A stretch of 64,000 nucleotides of DNA from RPQJ01 sp046347155 (GTDB taxonomy: Bacteria > Pseudomonadota > Gammaproteobacteria > Steroidobacterales > Steroidobacteraceae). A program made the position numbers and the translations under genes. The number at the start of each line of letters is the position of its first letter. The first letter of the stretch is position 1. The stretch is from contig JAXMGT010000001.1 of assembly GCA_046347155.1 (NCBI GenBank), positions 806,001 to 870,000 on the forward strand, in the 5' to 3' direction. Shown one piece after another: positions 16,999 through 25,696 of this stretch. The notes beneath the pieces were generated by a model. That model saw nothing but the letters and a program-made list of their open reading frames with translations. It made no database searches and was not told the origin of the DNA.

Positions 16999-17232
16999 AT
17001 GCTGCAACTGTCCGACAGGTGGGGGCCGCGGCTCCGTTCACAGCCGGAAACCGGCATGGGCTACCAGGTTGTGAGTGTCGTCCTCGTGTCCGGACGACGG
17101 TACGAGCAGGTGCTCGTCGAGGCGGGCGTGATCACCCTGGTGCGGGGCCATGCGTCGATCCCATTCCGGGAGGACGAGATCGCTGACATCGTCGTCACGC
17201 ACGATCGCTGGGATTTTTCCGCGGGAGGCTAG
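16999..17232 (+). CDS. Candidate immunity protein for the RHS toxin tip
   Basis: The 77-residue protein starts 2 nt after the RHS stop (TAGAG-ATG). It reads as one alpha/beta domain: LQLSDRWGPRL, ETGMGYQVVSVVLVSGRR, ITLVRGHASIPFREDEIADI, and VTHDRWDF. It has no signal or membrane segment and is acidic near the end, as expected of an inhibitor in the producer's cytosol. Small proteins with the same ending (xDEIAxIVVTHDxWDF) are encoded downstream of other RHS toxin ends as I recall, but no named family comes to mind. Immunity is inferred from position, size and tight coupling. The following LysE gene is convergent. Confidence 0.55.
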   Translation: MLQLSDRWGPRLRSQPETGMGYQVVSVVLVSGRRYEQVLVEAGVITLVRGHASIPFREDEIADIVVTHDRWDFSAGG

Positions 17233-17243
17233 CCGGCCCGGCC

Positions 17244-17876
17244 TCACCGCGCGACGATGAGCCGGAGTCCCAGCGCGACCAGCACGCCACCCGCCACGCG
17301 GTCCAGCCACCGGCCCGCGTTGGCGTGCTTCGCGAGCCATTGTCCGACCGCACCGGCGAAGTAGCCGAGCAGGCCGAACAGCACGGCGGCCTGCAACGTG
17401 AACAGCAGGCCGAGTTGCGCGATCTGCACGCCGGTGGCGCCCCGTGATGCGACCACGAACTGCGGCAGCAGCGCGAGGAAGAACATGATCACCTTCGGGT
17501 TGATCGCGTTCGCCACGAGCCCGCGCCGGAACAGCGCCCAGGGCGGGTCGGCCGGCGCGGCGCCGCGCGACGTGTCGCCGCTGCTGCGGAGTGCGCGCCA
17601 GCCGATCCATACGAGGTAGGCGCCGCCCGCAACCTTGAGTGCCGTGAACGCGACCGGTGAAGCCTTGATCAGTGCACTGACCCCGATCGCCGCGAGTACC
17701 GTGTGGCTGATGCACCCGAGCGCGCAGCCGAGACCGAACGCCATGCCGCGGACCCGGCCGCGCGAGGCGCCGATCGACAGCACCATCAGGTTGTCCGGGC
17801 CGGGCGCGAGCGTGAGCAGCACGGCCGATCCGAGGAAGGCCAGGGCCTGGCGGGGTTCGAGCAGTGCGAAATCCAC
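17244..17876 (-). CDS. LysE/RhtB-family amino-acid exporter
   Basis: The GTG at 17876 gives 210 residues, the usual size; an ATG at 17984 would add a non-hydrophobic leader. Six hydrophobic segments are present with the family motifs LLTLAPGPDNLMVLSIGASRG (residues about 20-40, pore region) and NPKVIMFFLALLPQF near the middle. Members export amino acids or their lactones through the inner membrane; the substrate is not readable. It ends 12 nt from the RHS immunity gene and is convergent with it. Confidence 0.8.
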   Translation of the reverse strand: MDFALLEPRQALAFLGSAVLLTLAPGPDNLMVLSIGASRGRVRGMAFGLGCALGCISHTVLAAIGVSALIKASPVAFTALKVAGGAYLVWIGWRALRSSGDTSRGAAPADPPWALFRRGLVANAINPKVIMFFLALLPQFVVASRGATGVQIAQLGLLFTLQAAVLFGLLGYFAGAVGQWLAKHANAGRWLDRVAGGVLVALGLRLIVAR

Positions 17877-18055
17877 CGTCGTCGTCCGTACGTCGCGAAC
17901 CTTGAGGTTCGGAGGCGCGATTCTGTCTCGAACTGAGACCCGCGTCACGCGGCTGCCGCGGAGCCATGGTTGAATGCCGGCCATCCGGTCCGCGGGACCC
18001 GGCGCCCAACGAAGCGCGGGTCCGCCGGACCGTGGGATCCAGCGGAAGGAACGTC

Positions 18056-18529
18056 ATGCGCGTCTACGACATCATCGAACAGGCTTCGCGCGCGCACGAG
18101 CGCGACCCTCGGGCCTACCCGTTCGGCTATCTCACCGGGGGCGTGGGGCAACTCGAGGAAGTGCGCGTGTTCGTGTGGTTCCGCAGCCTCGACGACATGA
18201 TCGCGAGCCTGCTCGAGGTCGAGCCGCGGATGTATGGCGTCGAACCCGGTCGCGGCCTCGAAGCCTACCAGGTGCGTGTCCGGCCCATCCTCGCCGAGAT
18301 CCACGAGCGCGGCTTCGACGACGCGTTGCGTCGTCGTTTCGCGCCGGAGCAGGACGGGCGATTCGCCGTCTACTGGTGGGGTTCGTATTTCGACCTGCGC
18401 GACGGCAATGGCGTGCTTGGCTGCCAGCTCGTCGACGAGTTCCTCGGCGAGGAACGCCGTGGGCAATTGCTGCCGTCGGCGGACGAGTCCGCGTTCATCC
18501 GGTTCCTGAGGCCCGAGGTCGCCGGCTGA
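18056..18529 (+). CDS. Hypothetical cytosolic protein
   Basis: The ATG at 18056, with GGAAGGA 5 nt upstream, gives 157 residues without signal or membrane segments. I do not recognise the family. It begins MRVYDIIEQASRAHERDPRA, has aromatic-rich strands (LEEVRVFVWFRSLDDM and FAVYWWGSYFDLRDG) and ends VLGCQLVDEFLGEE. Predicted mixed alpha/beta. It is convergent with the WYL regulator gene (1 nt apart) and has no operon partner, so context gives no function. Confidence 0.5.
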   Translation: MRVYDIIEQASRAHERDPRAYPFGYLTGGVGQLEEVRVFVWFRSLDDMIASLLEVEPRMYGVEPGRGLEAYQVRVRPILAEIHERGFDDALRRRFAPEQDGRFAVYWWGSYFDLRDGNGVLGCQLVDEFLGEERRGQLLPSADESAFIRFLRPEVAG

Positions 18530-18530
18530 C

Positions 18531-19502
18531 TCAGCGGTACAGCGCGGCCGCCGCGGCGTGTGCGTCGGCGACCGCCCGCGCGAGGTCCGGCGGCGCGAGC
18601 ACCTTCACGTCTGCGCCGTACTTCAGGATGTCCATGACGAGTTCGGGCGCCCGAGCGTACGGAAGCCGGAGCACGTACGTGCCGTCGGGCTGCGGGATGC
18701 CTTCCTGCTTCGGGTGCCAGGTCTCGCGGCTCACCCAGCGTGCACGCCGAGCATTGAACTCGAGCACGGCGGTCTCGGTGTCGGCACCCGAGAAGATCCC
18801 GTAACCGCTCGTGTAGTGACGGTCGAGCGTCGCGTCCGGCACGTCCTTGGCCGGGCGTTCGACGACCGTCGCACGCTCGATCGCGTCGACCGCAAACGTG
18901 CGCAGCGCATTGCGCTCGTGGCACCACGCGTCCAGGTACCAGTTGTCCCGGTAGTGCACCAGGCGCTGTGGCGAGACTTCGCGGTCGACGCGTACCCCGT
19001 CCTCGCGCCGCACGTGACGGATCGCGAGCCGACGCCGGGCGAGCAGGGCTCCCGTGATCACCCGGAAGTGTGCAGGCTCGACGTGGCGGGCGCCCATCGT
19101 GAGCACGCGCACCCGCCCGGCGATCTCCTCTGCATGGTGGCTGCCGGCGTCGAGCAGCGCCCGGAGCCGCCGTCGCAGCGGACCCACCGCCTCGCCGAGC
19201 ACGCCGGGCGCAAGTTCGTCCAGCAGGTGATCCATCGTGAGCAGCGCACGAAGTTCGTCGGCGCTGAACCACAGGCCCGGCAGCTGCCACGTCGCGCGAT
19301 CCTCGACCCGGTCGTCGAATCGGTACGCCTCGAGCTCGTGGTCGTAGAGGATCGGCGCATTGAAGCGGTCGCGGAGATATTCCAGGTCGCGCTTGAACGT
19401 CGCGCGCGAGACCTCGAGCTCGTCGAGGAACTCCTGCGTCGTCACGCCGCGCCGCGTCGTCAGGAGTTGCTGGATACGGTAGAAGCGTTCGGTTCGGTCC
19501 AT
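18531..19502 (-). CDS. WYL-domain transcriptional regulator
   Basis: The 323-residue protein has an N-terminal winged helix (residues 1-60: ERFYRIQQLLTTRRGVTTQ, then VSRATFKRDLEYLRDRF) and a central WYL domain (about 140-210: ITGALLARRRLAIRHVRRED, RLVHYRDNWYLDAWCHERNA). The C-terminal WCX-like part ends KVLAPPDLARAV. These regulators bind DNA with the HTH and sense ligands, often nucleic acid or nucleotides, through WYL. The ATG is at 19502. No autoregulatory site is clear. Neighbours are a hypothetical gene and a DsbA-like gene, so its target is unknown. Confidence 0.85.
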   Translation of the reverse strand: MDRTERFYRIQQLLTTRRGVTTQEFLDELEVSRATFKRDLEYLRDRFNAPILYDHELEAYRFDDRVEDRATWQLPGLWFSADELRALLTMDHLLDELAPGVLGEAVGPLRRRLRALLDAGSHHAEEIAGRVRVLTMGARHVEPAHFRVITGALLARRRLAIRHVRREDGVRVDREVSPQRLVHYRDNWYLDAWCHERNALRTFAVDAIERATVVERPAKDVPDATLDRHYTSGYGIFSGADTETAVLEFNARRARWVSRETWHPKQEGIPQPDGTYVLRLPYARAPELVMDILKYGADVKVLAPPDLARAVADAHAAAAALYR

Positions 19503-19570
19503 GGTCCGTCACGGTGTCACGGCTCGAATCGAGCCGGGTCGATGCCGGGCCGTCAGTCGGCCCCCTGGGG

Positions 19571-20212
19571 TCAGCGGCCTGCGGCGCGGACCTTCTCGAT
19601 GGCGGCCGGGAGTTCCGACGGGTCCATGATTTCCACGTAATGCGCGGCACCCTGGCCCGGTCCGATCACGAACATCAGCGGTACGTAGCGGAGGCCGATC
19701 CTCATGCCGAGGTCGAAGTCCGCCTGCACCGCCGCGGCGAGCTGCCCGTCCGGGTCCACGTCGCCGGGCAATGATTCGCCGTGCTCGGCCGCGAATCGTT
19801 CGACCCAGGCGCGCAGCGTGTCTGGCGTGATCTCCGGCTGGTGCTCGAAGATGAACGATCGGTACGCGAGGCCGAGTTCGGCCGAGCGACGGGTGTAGTA
19901 ACGCGCGACCACCGCCGCAGGGAACGCCCAGGCGTGCCGCGGGATCGGGAAGTCGTGGATGACGAGCGGCACGCCGGCGGAGCGCGTCGCCGCGAGCAGC
20001 GGCGGGTGCGTGTGCGCGCAGTCCGGGCACTGCAGGTCCTCGAAGATCACGACCGCGACCGTTGCGCCCGACGGCAGCGGCAGTGCCGAACCGTCCGCGG
20101 GCGGTGGCGGGGGAGCGGCGGTCGCCGATGGCGGGTCGGCCGCGTGGACGACCGGGAAGGCGAGTGCGCAGGCCAGGGCAATCAGGAAGCGGCGAAAACG
20201 GTGCGAGGTCAT
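19571..20212 (-). CDS. Exported DsbA-like thioredoxin-fold protein
   Basis: The 213-residue protein has a signal peptide (residues 1-25, cleavage near VHAA) and a Pro-rich linker. The fold follows, with the active-site motif CPDC (Cys62, Cys65 in FEDLQCPDCAHTHP) and the cis-Pro strand RYVPLMFVI near 185. The insertion between these is helical as in DsbA/DsbG-type proteins. It should catalyse disulfide exchange in the periplasm. A start further upstream (GTG/ATG before 20212) would lengthen the leader beyond a normal signal. Confidence 0.75.
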   Translation of the reverse strand: MTSHRFRRFLIALACALAFPVVHAADPPSATAAPPPPPADGSALPLPSGATVAVVIFEDLQCPDCAHTHPPLLAATRSAGVPLVIHDFPIPRHAWAFPAAVVARYYTRRSAELGLAYRSFIFEHQPEITPDTLRAWVERFAAEHGESLPGDVDPDGQLAAAVQADFDLGMRIGLRYVPLMFVIGPGQGAAHYVEIMDPSELPAAIEKVRAAGR

Positions 20213-20243
20213 CGTGTGTCCGGGCGTCCGGGAGCAGGTGCGG

Positions 20244-20249
20244 AGCATA
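20244..20249 (-). promoter_or_regulatory. -10 element upstream of the DsbA-like gene
   Basis: TATGCT on the minus strand, 31 nt upstream of the start at 20212. No -35 is clear. Confidence 0.3.
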
Positions 20250-20328
20250 CCGTGTCCGCACGGGCGGGCTGGATCCGTAGGCGCCACGGGCGGTCCCCGA
20301 GCCGGCTGCGCCGGGCCCGAAAGACCGG

Positions 20329-20334
20329 TAGATT
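20329..20334 (+). promoter_or_regulatory. -10 element upstream of the nuclease gene
   Basis: TAGATT lies 26 nt before the ATG at 20361, which would leave a leader of about 20 nt. Confidence 0.35.
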
Positions 20335-20360
20335 CGCGCCATGGACGCGCGGGATCACGG

Positions 20361-21158
20361 ATGAGCCACCGGGCCCTGCTGGCCGTCGCCGCGCTGGCGA
20401 CCGTGTCGGCCGCGACGGTCGCCGCGCTCTGCTGCCTGCCAGCCCGCGCCTCGGGCGTGCTCGAAGGCATCGTCGTCCAGGTGGTCGACGGCGACACGAT
20501 CGCGGTCGACCTGGTCTCGGGTCCGGTGCGCGTGCGCTTCTACGGGATCGATGCGCCGGAGCACGACCAGCCCTGGGGCGTCCGTTCCAGGGAGGCGCTC
20601 GCGGGGCGCCTGCAGGGTCGGCGCGTGCGGCTCGAGGTCTTGGACCAGGACACCTACGGTCGCGCGGTGGCCCGAGTGTTCCTCGGCACCGACAACCTGA
20701 ACGACTGGCAGGTCCAGGAGGGCAACGCGTGGGCCTTCCGGCGCTACCTGCACGACGAGACCTATTGCGCCTGGGAAGGCATCGCCCGCACGCAGCGACG
20801 CGGACTTTGGAGCCAGCCCGCATCGACGTGGGTGCCGCCGTGGGACTGGCGTGCGGTGCAGCAAGGGCGCGCCGCGAGCGCCGCCCCGGCGATCGACGTG
20901 AGCGTGTCCGGCTGCGTGCTCGAGGTGCGCGAGGCCGAGGCCCGGTCGGCGCACGCGGGCAGCGCCGCTCGGTCCGCGGCCGCTGGCCCGTCCAGCGGCT
21001 GCCTGATCAAGGGCAACGTCAGCGACCGGGGCCGCATCTACCACCTGCCCGGCAGCGACGCGTACGACAAGGTGCGCATCGATCCGGGCAAGGGCGAGCG
21101 CTGGTTCTGCACCGAGGACGAGGCCCGGGCCGCGGGCTGGCGGCCGGTCGCGCATTGA
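20361..21158 (+). CDS. Thermonuclease (staphylococcal nuclease-like) family protein
   Basis: The 265-residue protein has an N-terminal signal or anchor (residues 5-31). The nuclease fold holds VVDGDTIAVD (Asp43 and Asp45), RVRFYGIDAPE (Arg58, Asp64, Glu67) and DTYGRAVARVFL (Arg101), the calcium and phosphate ligands of staphylococcal nuclease. The C-terminal region (about 210-262) contains KGNVSDRGRIYHLPG and RWFCTEDEARAAGWRP, a small domain found at the ends of many secreted nucleases. It probably cleaves DNA or RNA outside the cytoplasm. It has no operon partner. Confidence 0.8.
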   Translation: MSHRALLAVAALATVSAATVAALCCLPARASGVLEGIVVQVVDGDTIAVDLVSGPVRVRFYGIDAPEHDQPWGVRSREALAGRLQGRRVRLEVLDQDTYGRAVARVFLGTDNLNDWQVQEGNAWAFRRYLHDETYCAWEGIARTQRRGLWSQPASTWVPPWDWRAVQQGRAASAAPAIDVSVSGCVLEVREAEARSAHAGSAARSAAAGPSSGCLIKGNVSDRGRIYHLPGSDAYDKVRIDPGKGERWFCTEDEARAAGWRPVAH

Positions 21159-21188
21159 ATTCCCTGCACGATGCGGTGTCGCCCCCGC

Positions 21189-21194
21189 TATCCT
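21189..21194 (+). promoter_or_regulatory. -10 element upstream of the flavin reductase-MFS unit
   Basis: TATCCT, 37 nt before the ATG at 21232. No clear -35. Confidence 0.3.
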
Positions 21195-21231
21195 GAGGGC
21201 TCGCCCGTCCGGGCGAGGGGGGACGGCATCG

Positions 21232-21792
21232 ATGACGAGGATCCTCGGGATCTCGGGGAGCCTGCGTGCGGGCTCGTTGAATACGGCCCTGCTGCGCGCG
21301 GCGGCCGCGTCCGCCCCGCCGGACGTCGAGTTCGGGACCGCGACGCTGCACGGCATTCCGCTCTACGACGGCGACCTCGAGGCGAGCGGGGGCATCCCGG
21401 CCGCGGTGTCGGCGCTCAAGGACCGCGTGATGGCCGCGGACGGCGTGCTGCTCGTGAGTCCCGAGTACAACAACGGCATCCCGGGCGTCTTCAAGAACGC
21501 GATCGACTGGATGTCCCGGCCCGGTGAAGACATCCCGCGCGTGTACACGAACCGGCCGTTCGCCGTGATCGGCGCCTCGCCAGGCGGCTTCGGCACCGTG
21601 ATGGCGCAGGCCGCGTGGCTGCCGGTGCTGCGGCTGCTCGGCACGCGCTACTGGATGGGCGGGCGGCTGATGGCGTCGCGTGCCGGCCAGGTTTTCGATG
21701 AACAGGGTGCGCTCGTCGACGAATCCGTGCGCCGCCAGCTCGCGCAGTTCGTCGCGGGTTTCGCGACGTTCGCCACGGAGGCGCGCCGGTGA
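21232..21792 (+). CDS. NADPH-dependent FMN reductase (flavodoxin-like)
   Basis: The 186-residue flavodoxin-fold protein has the FMN phosphate loop SGSLRAGSLNTAL (residues 8-20) and the SPEYNNGIPGVFKNAIDW segment (about 79-96) that binds the flavin ring. It resembles chromate, quinone and azo reductases (ChrR/YieF type) that use NAD(P)H. The MFS gene begins at its stop codon (GTGA), so the two are co-translated, suggesting the reductase and transporter act on related compounds. Confidence 0.85.
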   Translation: MTRILGISGSLRAGSLNTALLRAAAASAPPDVEFGTATLHGIPLYDGDLEASGGIPAAVSALKDRVMAADGVLLVSPEYNNGIPGVFKNAIDWMSRPGEDIPRVYTNRPFAVIGASPGGFGTVMAQAAWLPVLRLLGTRYWMGGRLMASRAGQVFDEQGALVDESVRRQLAQFVAGFATFATEARR

Positions 21793-23018
21793 GCGGGCCG
21801 GGCCGCTGGCCGCGCTACTTCACGGTGGTGCTGCTGCTGTTCGCGGCGGTCTTCATCTCGTACATCGACCGCTCCAACATCTCGGTCGCCGGGATCGCCA
21901 TGCAGGCCGAGCTCGGCTGGACCGAGACGGACAAGGGCAAGGTCCTGTCCGCATTCTTCATCGGCTACCTGCTGATGATGGCGGTGAGCGGGGTGCTCGC
22001 GAACCGTTACGGCGGCTGGCGGGTGCTCGGTCTCGCGGTGGTCTGGTGGTCCGTCTGGACGATGCTGACGCCCCCGGCAGCGCTCACGTCGCTCGGCGCG
22101 CTGGTCGCGGCCCGGATCGCACTCGGACTCGGCGAGGCCGCCGTCTTTCCCGCGTCGATCAACATGATCGGCCGCTGGGTGCCGCCCGAGCGACGGACCC
22201 GGGCGACCGCGCTGGTCGTGAGCGCGATCTCGTTCGGCACGATGTTCTCGCTGCCGATCACCGGGTGGCTGGTGCGCGACCACGGCTGGGCGATGCCGTT
22301 CTACCTGTTCGGATTCGTCGGCTTCTTCTGGTACGCGGCGTGGTACGTGCTGGCCCGCGACGGCGGGCGACCCGGCGACGTGGCAACCCCGGGCCCGGCG
22401 CCGCGCAGCATTCCGTGGAAGCGGATCTTCTCGCTGCCGTCCGTGCGCGCGATCATCGTTGCGCATTTCGCCGGCAACTGGGCCCTGTATGTCGCGCTCG
22501 CGTGGATGCCGACCTATTTCAAGAACACGTTCCAGATGTCGCTGGCCGACGCGGGACTCCTGTCCGCCGCGCCCTGGCTCACGAGCTTCGTGTGCGCGAA
22601 CCTCGCCGGCGGCTGGGCCGACCGCATGCTGCAGCGCGGGGTCCACGCGACCCGGGTGCGCAAGCGCATGCAGGCGGTCGCCCTGTTCGGGAACGCACTC
22701 GCGATGGTGTTACTCACGCAGGCATCGACCCCGACGATGGGCGTCGTGCTGATGTGCTGTTCGACCGCGACCGGCGCCTTCGCGATGTCGGGATTCGCGG
22801 CGAACCCGTTCGACGTCGCGCCGAAGTACGCCGACGTGATCTGGGGCGTTTCGAACGCGGTCGCGACGCTGCCGGGCGTGTTCGGCGTGTACCTGACCGG
22901 GCTGCTGCTCGACCGGACGGGCAGCTTCGCGGCGCCGTTCCTGGTCACGGCGGCCTTGCTGTTCGCGGCCGGGCTGGTCTACCAGGCGTACGGGTCGGGC
23001 GACCGGGCGATCGACTGA
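21789..23018 (+). CDS. MFS transporter, anion:cation symporter-like
   Basis: A GTG start (GTGA overlap) gives 409 residues with about 12 transmembrane segments. The first loop shows the ACS-family pattern: FISYIDRSNISVAGIAMQAE, WTETDKGKVLSAFFIGYLLM and NRYGGWRVLG. Family members import organic anions such as hexuronates, tartrate or phthalate with protons; this cargo is unknown. The long cytosolic loop in the middle (about 190-210) is Pro/Gly rich. Confidence 0.8.
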   Translation: MSGPGRWPRYFTVVLLLFAAVFISYIDRSNISVAGIAMQAELGWTETDKGKVLSAFFIGYLLMMAVSGVLANRYGGWRVLGLAVVWWSVWTMLTPPAALTSLGALVAARIALGLGEAAVFPASINMIGRWVPPERRTRATALVVSAISFGTMFSLPITGWLVRDHGWAMPFYLFGFVGFFWYAAWYVLARDGGRPGDVATPGPAPRSIPWKRIFSLPSVRAIIVAHFAGNWALYVALAWMPTYFKNTFQMSLADAGLLSAAPWLTSFVCANLAGGWADRMLQRGVHATRVRKRMQAVALFGNALAMVLLTQASTPTMGVVLMCCSTATGAFAMSGFAANPFDVAPKYADVIWGVSNAVATLPGVFGVYLTGLLLDRTGSFAAPFLVTAALLFAAGLVYQAYGSGDRAID

Positions 23019-23020
23019 CC

Positions 23021-23045
23021 CGGCACGTGCCGTCCGGGGCCCCGG
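23021..23045. terminator. Two palindromes between convergent genes
   Basis: CGGCACGTGCCG (23021-23032) and CCGGGGCCCCGG (23034-23045) are perfect palindromes in the 33 nt between the stop codons of the MFS gene and the dipeptidase gene. A bidirectional terminator is possible; no T-tract. Confidence 0.35.
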
Positions 23046-23051
23046 GCGAGG

Positions 23052-24269
23052 CTACTTCCGTCGCTGTTCGTCGGCGGCCACCTTCTCGACCTGCTCCATC
23101 ACGCGCAGCAGGTTGCGCCCGAGGATGTCGCGCACCTCGTCGGGGCTGTAGCCGCGCTCGAGCAGCGCCTGCGTGATCTTCGGCAGGCCCGCCACGTCCT
23201 CCATGCCGTAGGGCATGTCGGCGCCGTCGAAGTCGGACCCGAGTCCCACGTGCGCCGCGCCGGCGAGTTTCGCCGCGTGGTCGATGTGGTCGACGATCTC
23301 GGTCCACTCGACCCTCGGCAACGTACCGCGCGCGACGCGCTCACGCGCGAGGTCGCTGCCGGCCTGGATCTGGCACGCCTCGTTGCTGCCGCAGCGCTCG
23401 GTGGATTCGGCATCGATCGCGTTGCGGATCGCGCCGCCGTTTGCCGCGCGGGCTTCCGCGAATGCCTGCGACAGGAAGCCCATGTTGTAGTTCACCTGCA
23501 TCACGCCGCCGTGGGCAGCCAGGTCGCGGATCATCCGGTCGTTCATGTTGCGCGGGACCTGGCACAGCGCGCGGGCCGACGAATGCGAGGCGATCGCCGG
23601 CGCCTTCGACAGCCGCATCACGTCGTCGAACACCGCGTCCGAGACGTGCGAGATGTCCACCATCATGCCGAGCCGGTTCATCTCCGCGACGACCTGGCGG
23701 CCGAACGGGCTCAGGCCCGCGTTCTTCGGTGCATCGGTCGACGAATCCGCCCAGTCGACGTTCACGCTGTGCGTCAACGTCATGTAACGCACGCCGAGGT
23801 CGAACAGCCGGCGCAGGTTCGCGAGGTCGTTCGCGATCATGTGGCCGCCCTCGACGCCCATCAGCACCGCGATCCGGCCGGTCGCAACGGCCTTGCGGAT
23901 CCCGTCGGCCGTGGTCACGAGCTCGAGGTCGGCCGGGTGGGCCGCGACCTGGCGCTGCACCGCGGCGATCTGCGCAAGCGCCTGTTTCACGGCCTCGTCC
24001 CCGGTGATCGTTCCCGGAATCCAGATCGAGAAGAAGATCGCGTCGAGCCCGCCCTCGCGCATCCTCGGGATGTCGATGCTGCCATCCGGGTGACGCACGC
24101 CGAGGTCGAACGTCGGGTCGAGCATCCGCTGCGTCGTGTCGTCGTGCGTGTCGATCACGATCGCGTCGAAGTGCAGCTTGCGCGCCGTGGCGGGATCGAC
24201 CGGTGCCGGTGCGGCGACGGCGGAAGTCAGGGCGAACGAGCAGGCGAGGGCGGCAGCAATGCGATGCAT
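23052..24269 (-). CDS. Exported membrane dipeptidase (peptidase family M19)
   Basis: The 405-residue protein has a signal peptide (cleavage about residue 20, VAA). Zinc ligands of M19 are present: His42 and Asp44 in IDTHDDTTQ, Glu140 in MGVEGGH, His in ISHVSD and in IASHSSARAL, plus GLGSDFDG near 360. These enzymes hydrolyse dipeptides, including some with D- or dehydro-residues and beta-lactams, in the periplasm. No lipobox is seen, so it should be soluble or loosely membrane bound. Single gene. Confidence 0.9.
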   Translation of the reverse strand: MHRIAAALACSFALTSAVAAPAPVDPATARKLHFDAIVIDTHDDTTQRMLDPTFDLGVRHPDGSIDIPRMREGGLDAIFFSIWIPGTITGDEAVKQALAQIAAVQRQVAAHPADLELVTTADGIRKAVATGRIAVLMGVEGGHMIANDLANLRRLFDLGVRYMTLTHSVNVDWADSSTDAPKNAGLSPFGRQVVAEMNRLGMMVDISHVSDAVFDDVMRLSKAPAIASHSSARALCQVPRNMNDRMIRDLAAHGGVMQVNYNMGFLSQAFAEARAANGGAIRNAIDAESTERCGSNEACQIQAGSDLARERVARGTLPRVEWTEIVDHIDHAAKLAGAAHVGLGSDFDGADMPYGMEDVAGLPKITQALLERGYSPDEVRDILGRNLLRVMEQVEKVAADEQRRK

Positions 24270-24323
24270 GTCGGGCTCCGGGTCGGCGTGCGTTGAGGGT
24301 GGCTGCGTCGGCGAGCGGGTGGG

Positions 24324-25505
24324 TCAGGGCCGGTTGCGGCCCAGCTGTTCGTGGGCGGTGACCCACTCGTCGGCGAGCACTGCACAGCCGAGCGACACGT
24401 CGCCCGCAAGCACCGTCGCGGCGACGATCTCGGCGAACCTGTCGGCCTTGCCCTGCCCGTAGCAGCCGAGCATCTCGAGGCACTCGCGCTGGGTCGGCAG
24501 GCCCGTGCCGCCGCCGTAGGATGCGACGATCAAGGAGGGCAGGGTGATTGCCCAGTAGTAGTCGCCGTTGTCGAGCAGCTGCGCGTAGGTGATGCCGGCG
24601 TGCGATTCGGCGACGTTCGCCGCGTCCTGGCCGCAGGCGATGAACATCGCCGCGATGCCGTTCGCCGCGTGCGGGCCGTTGTAGGCGCTGCCGGCGAGCT
24701 GCGACCCCGCGTTCGAGACCTGGCGCGCGCGGAACAGCGTCCGCGTGTCGACGCGCATCAGCTTCTCGAGCACCTCGGAGCGGATCACCGCCTCGGCGAC
24801 GACGCGTCGGCCGCGGGTCTGCAGCGTGTTGATCGCCGAGTGCTTCTTGTCGGTGTCGATGCTGCCCGAAAGCATGTACTTCGGGTGCGACGGGTGGGTT
24901 TCCCGGATCCACTCGCAGGCTGCACGGGTCGCCTTGCCTGTCATGTTCTGTCCGGCCGCGTCGCCGGTCGTGTAGTCGAAGCGCAGGTACAGCATGTTCG
25001 CGAGCGGGTACTGTTCGATCTCGACGAGGCGTCCGCTCCGGGTGGTCGATTCGGCCGCGGTCCTGACCCCGGCATGGTTCGCACGCAGCCACTCGCCGAA
25101 GTCACGGGCCTCGCGGGCCGAGCCGAACATGAACACCGGCGCCCGCTGCATCGAACGCTTCGTGACGGTGACCGTGACGCCCCCGCACTCGGTGAGCACG
25201 CGCATCCCGCGGCTGTAGCTCGCAACCAGCGTGCCCTCGGTGGTCGCCATCGGTACGTAGAAATCGCCCTGGGCGTGCTCACCGTTGACCCGCAACGGCC
25301 CCGCGAGGCCGATCGGGACCTGTGCGACGCCGACGAAGTTCTCGATGTTGCCGGGAAGCACGGCCGGATCGATCGAGTACGACTGCACGTGCGTGAGCGC
25401 GGTGCCGCTCTTTGCGCGGACGAACTCGGCGCGCCGGGTCGCCATTTCGCGCGTGTGGTCGGCTTGGGGGTCGCGCGGGATGCGCTCGCGCTCGTTGCTC
25501 GCCAT
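24324..25505 (-). CDS. Class I-type hydroxymethylglutaryl-CoA reductase
   Basis: The 393-residue protein lacks the N-terminal membrane anchor of animal enzymes. Family motifs in order: IENFVGVAQVPIGLAGPL (about 54-71), ATTEGTLVAS with Glu90, DTDKKHSAIN with Lys220, GQDAANVAES with Asp293, GGGTGLPTQ, and His385 in AHEQLGRN. Glu, Lys, Asp and His are the catalytic residues that reduce HMG-CoA to mevalonate with NADPH, or run in reverse with NAD. The start at 25505 has GGAGGA 6 nt upstream. No other mevalonate gene is in the window. It is divergent from mtnP over 191 bp. Confidence 0.9.
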   Translation of the reverse strand: MASNERERIPRDPQADHTREMATRRAEFVRAKSGTALTHVQSYSIDPAVLPGNIENFVGVAQVPIGLAGPLRVNGEHAQGDFYVPMATTEGTLVASYSRGMRVLTECGGVTVTVTKRSMQRAPVFMFGSAREARDFGEWLRANHAGVRTAAESTTRSGRLVEIEQYPLANMLYLRFDYTTGDAAGQNMTGKATRAACEWIRETHPSHPKYMLSGSIDTDKKHSAINTLQTRGRRVVAEAVIRSEVLEKLMRVDTRTLFRARQVSNAGSQLAGSAYNGPHAANGIAAMFIACGQDAANVAESHAGITYAQLLDNGDYYWAITLPSLIVASYGGGTGLPTQRECLEMLGCYGQGKADRFAEIVAATVLAGDVSLGCAVLADEWVTAHEQLGRNRP

Positions 25506-25574
25506 GGTCGGTCCTCCCTCGGGCAGCGGGTCCGGACCGCGCATGCGGGCGGCCCGTCCTCGGTCCCGGCGGCC

Positions 25575-25580
25575 ATTATG
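25575..25580 (-). promoter_or_regulatory. -10 element upstream of the HMG-CoA reductase gene
   Basis: CATAAT on the minus strand, 69 nt upstream of the start at 25505. Confidence 0.35.
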
Positions 25581-25665
25581 GCAGGACGGCACGGCCGGTC
25601 GCCGGGCCGCCGGGACCGCGCCCGCCATCGTGGCGACTACGGGCACGCCCGGCCGGGCGGATCGC

Positions 25666-25671
25666 TAAACT
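25666..25671 (+). promoter_or_regulatory. -10 element upstream of the mtn operon
   Basis: TAAACT, 25 nt before the ATG at 25697. No -35 with a clear match. Confidence 0.35.
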
Positions 25672-25696
25672 GTCCGGCACTGCGGACGGGTGCAAC

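Noticed and set aside
17244..17984. An upstream ATG start (17984) for the LysE-type gene
   Set aside because: It adds 36 hydrophilic residues and gives an atypical length. GTG 17876 gives the usual length with the first helix in place.
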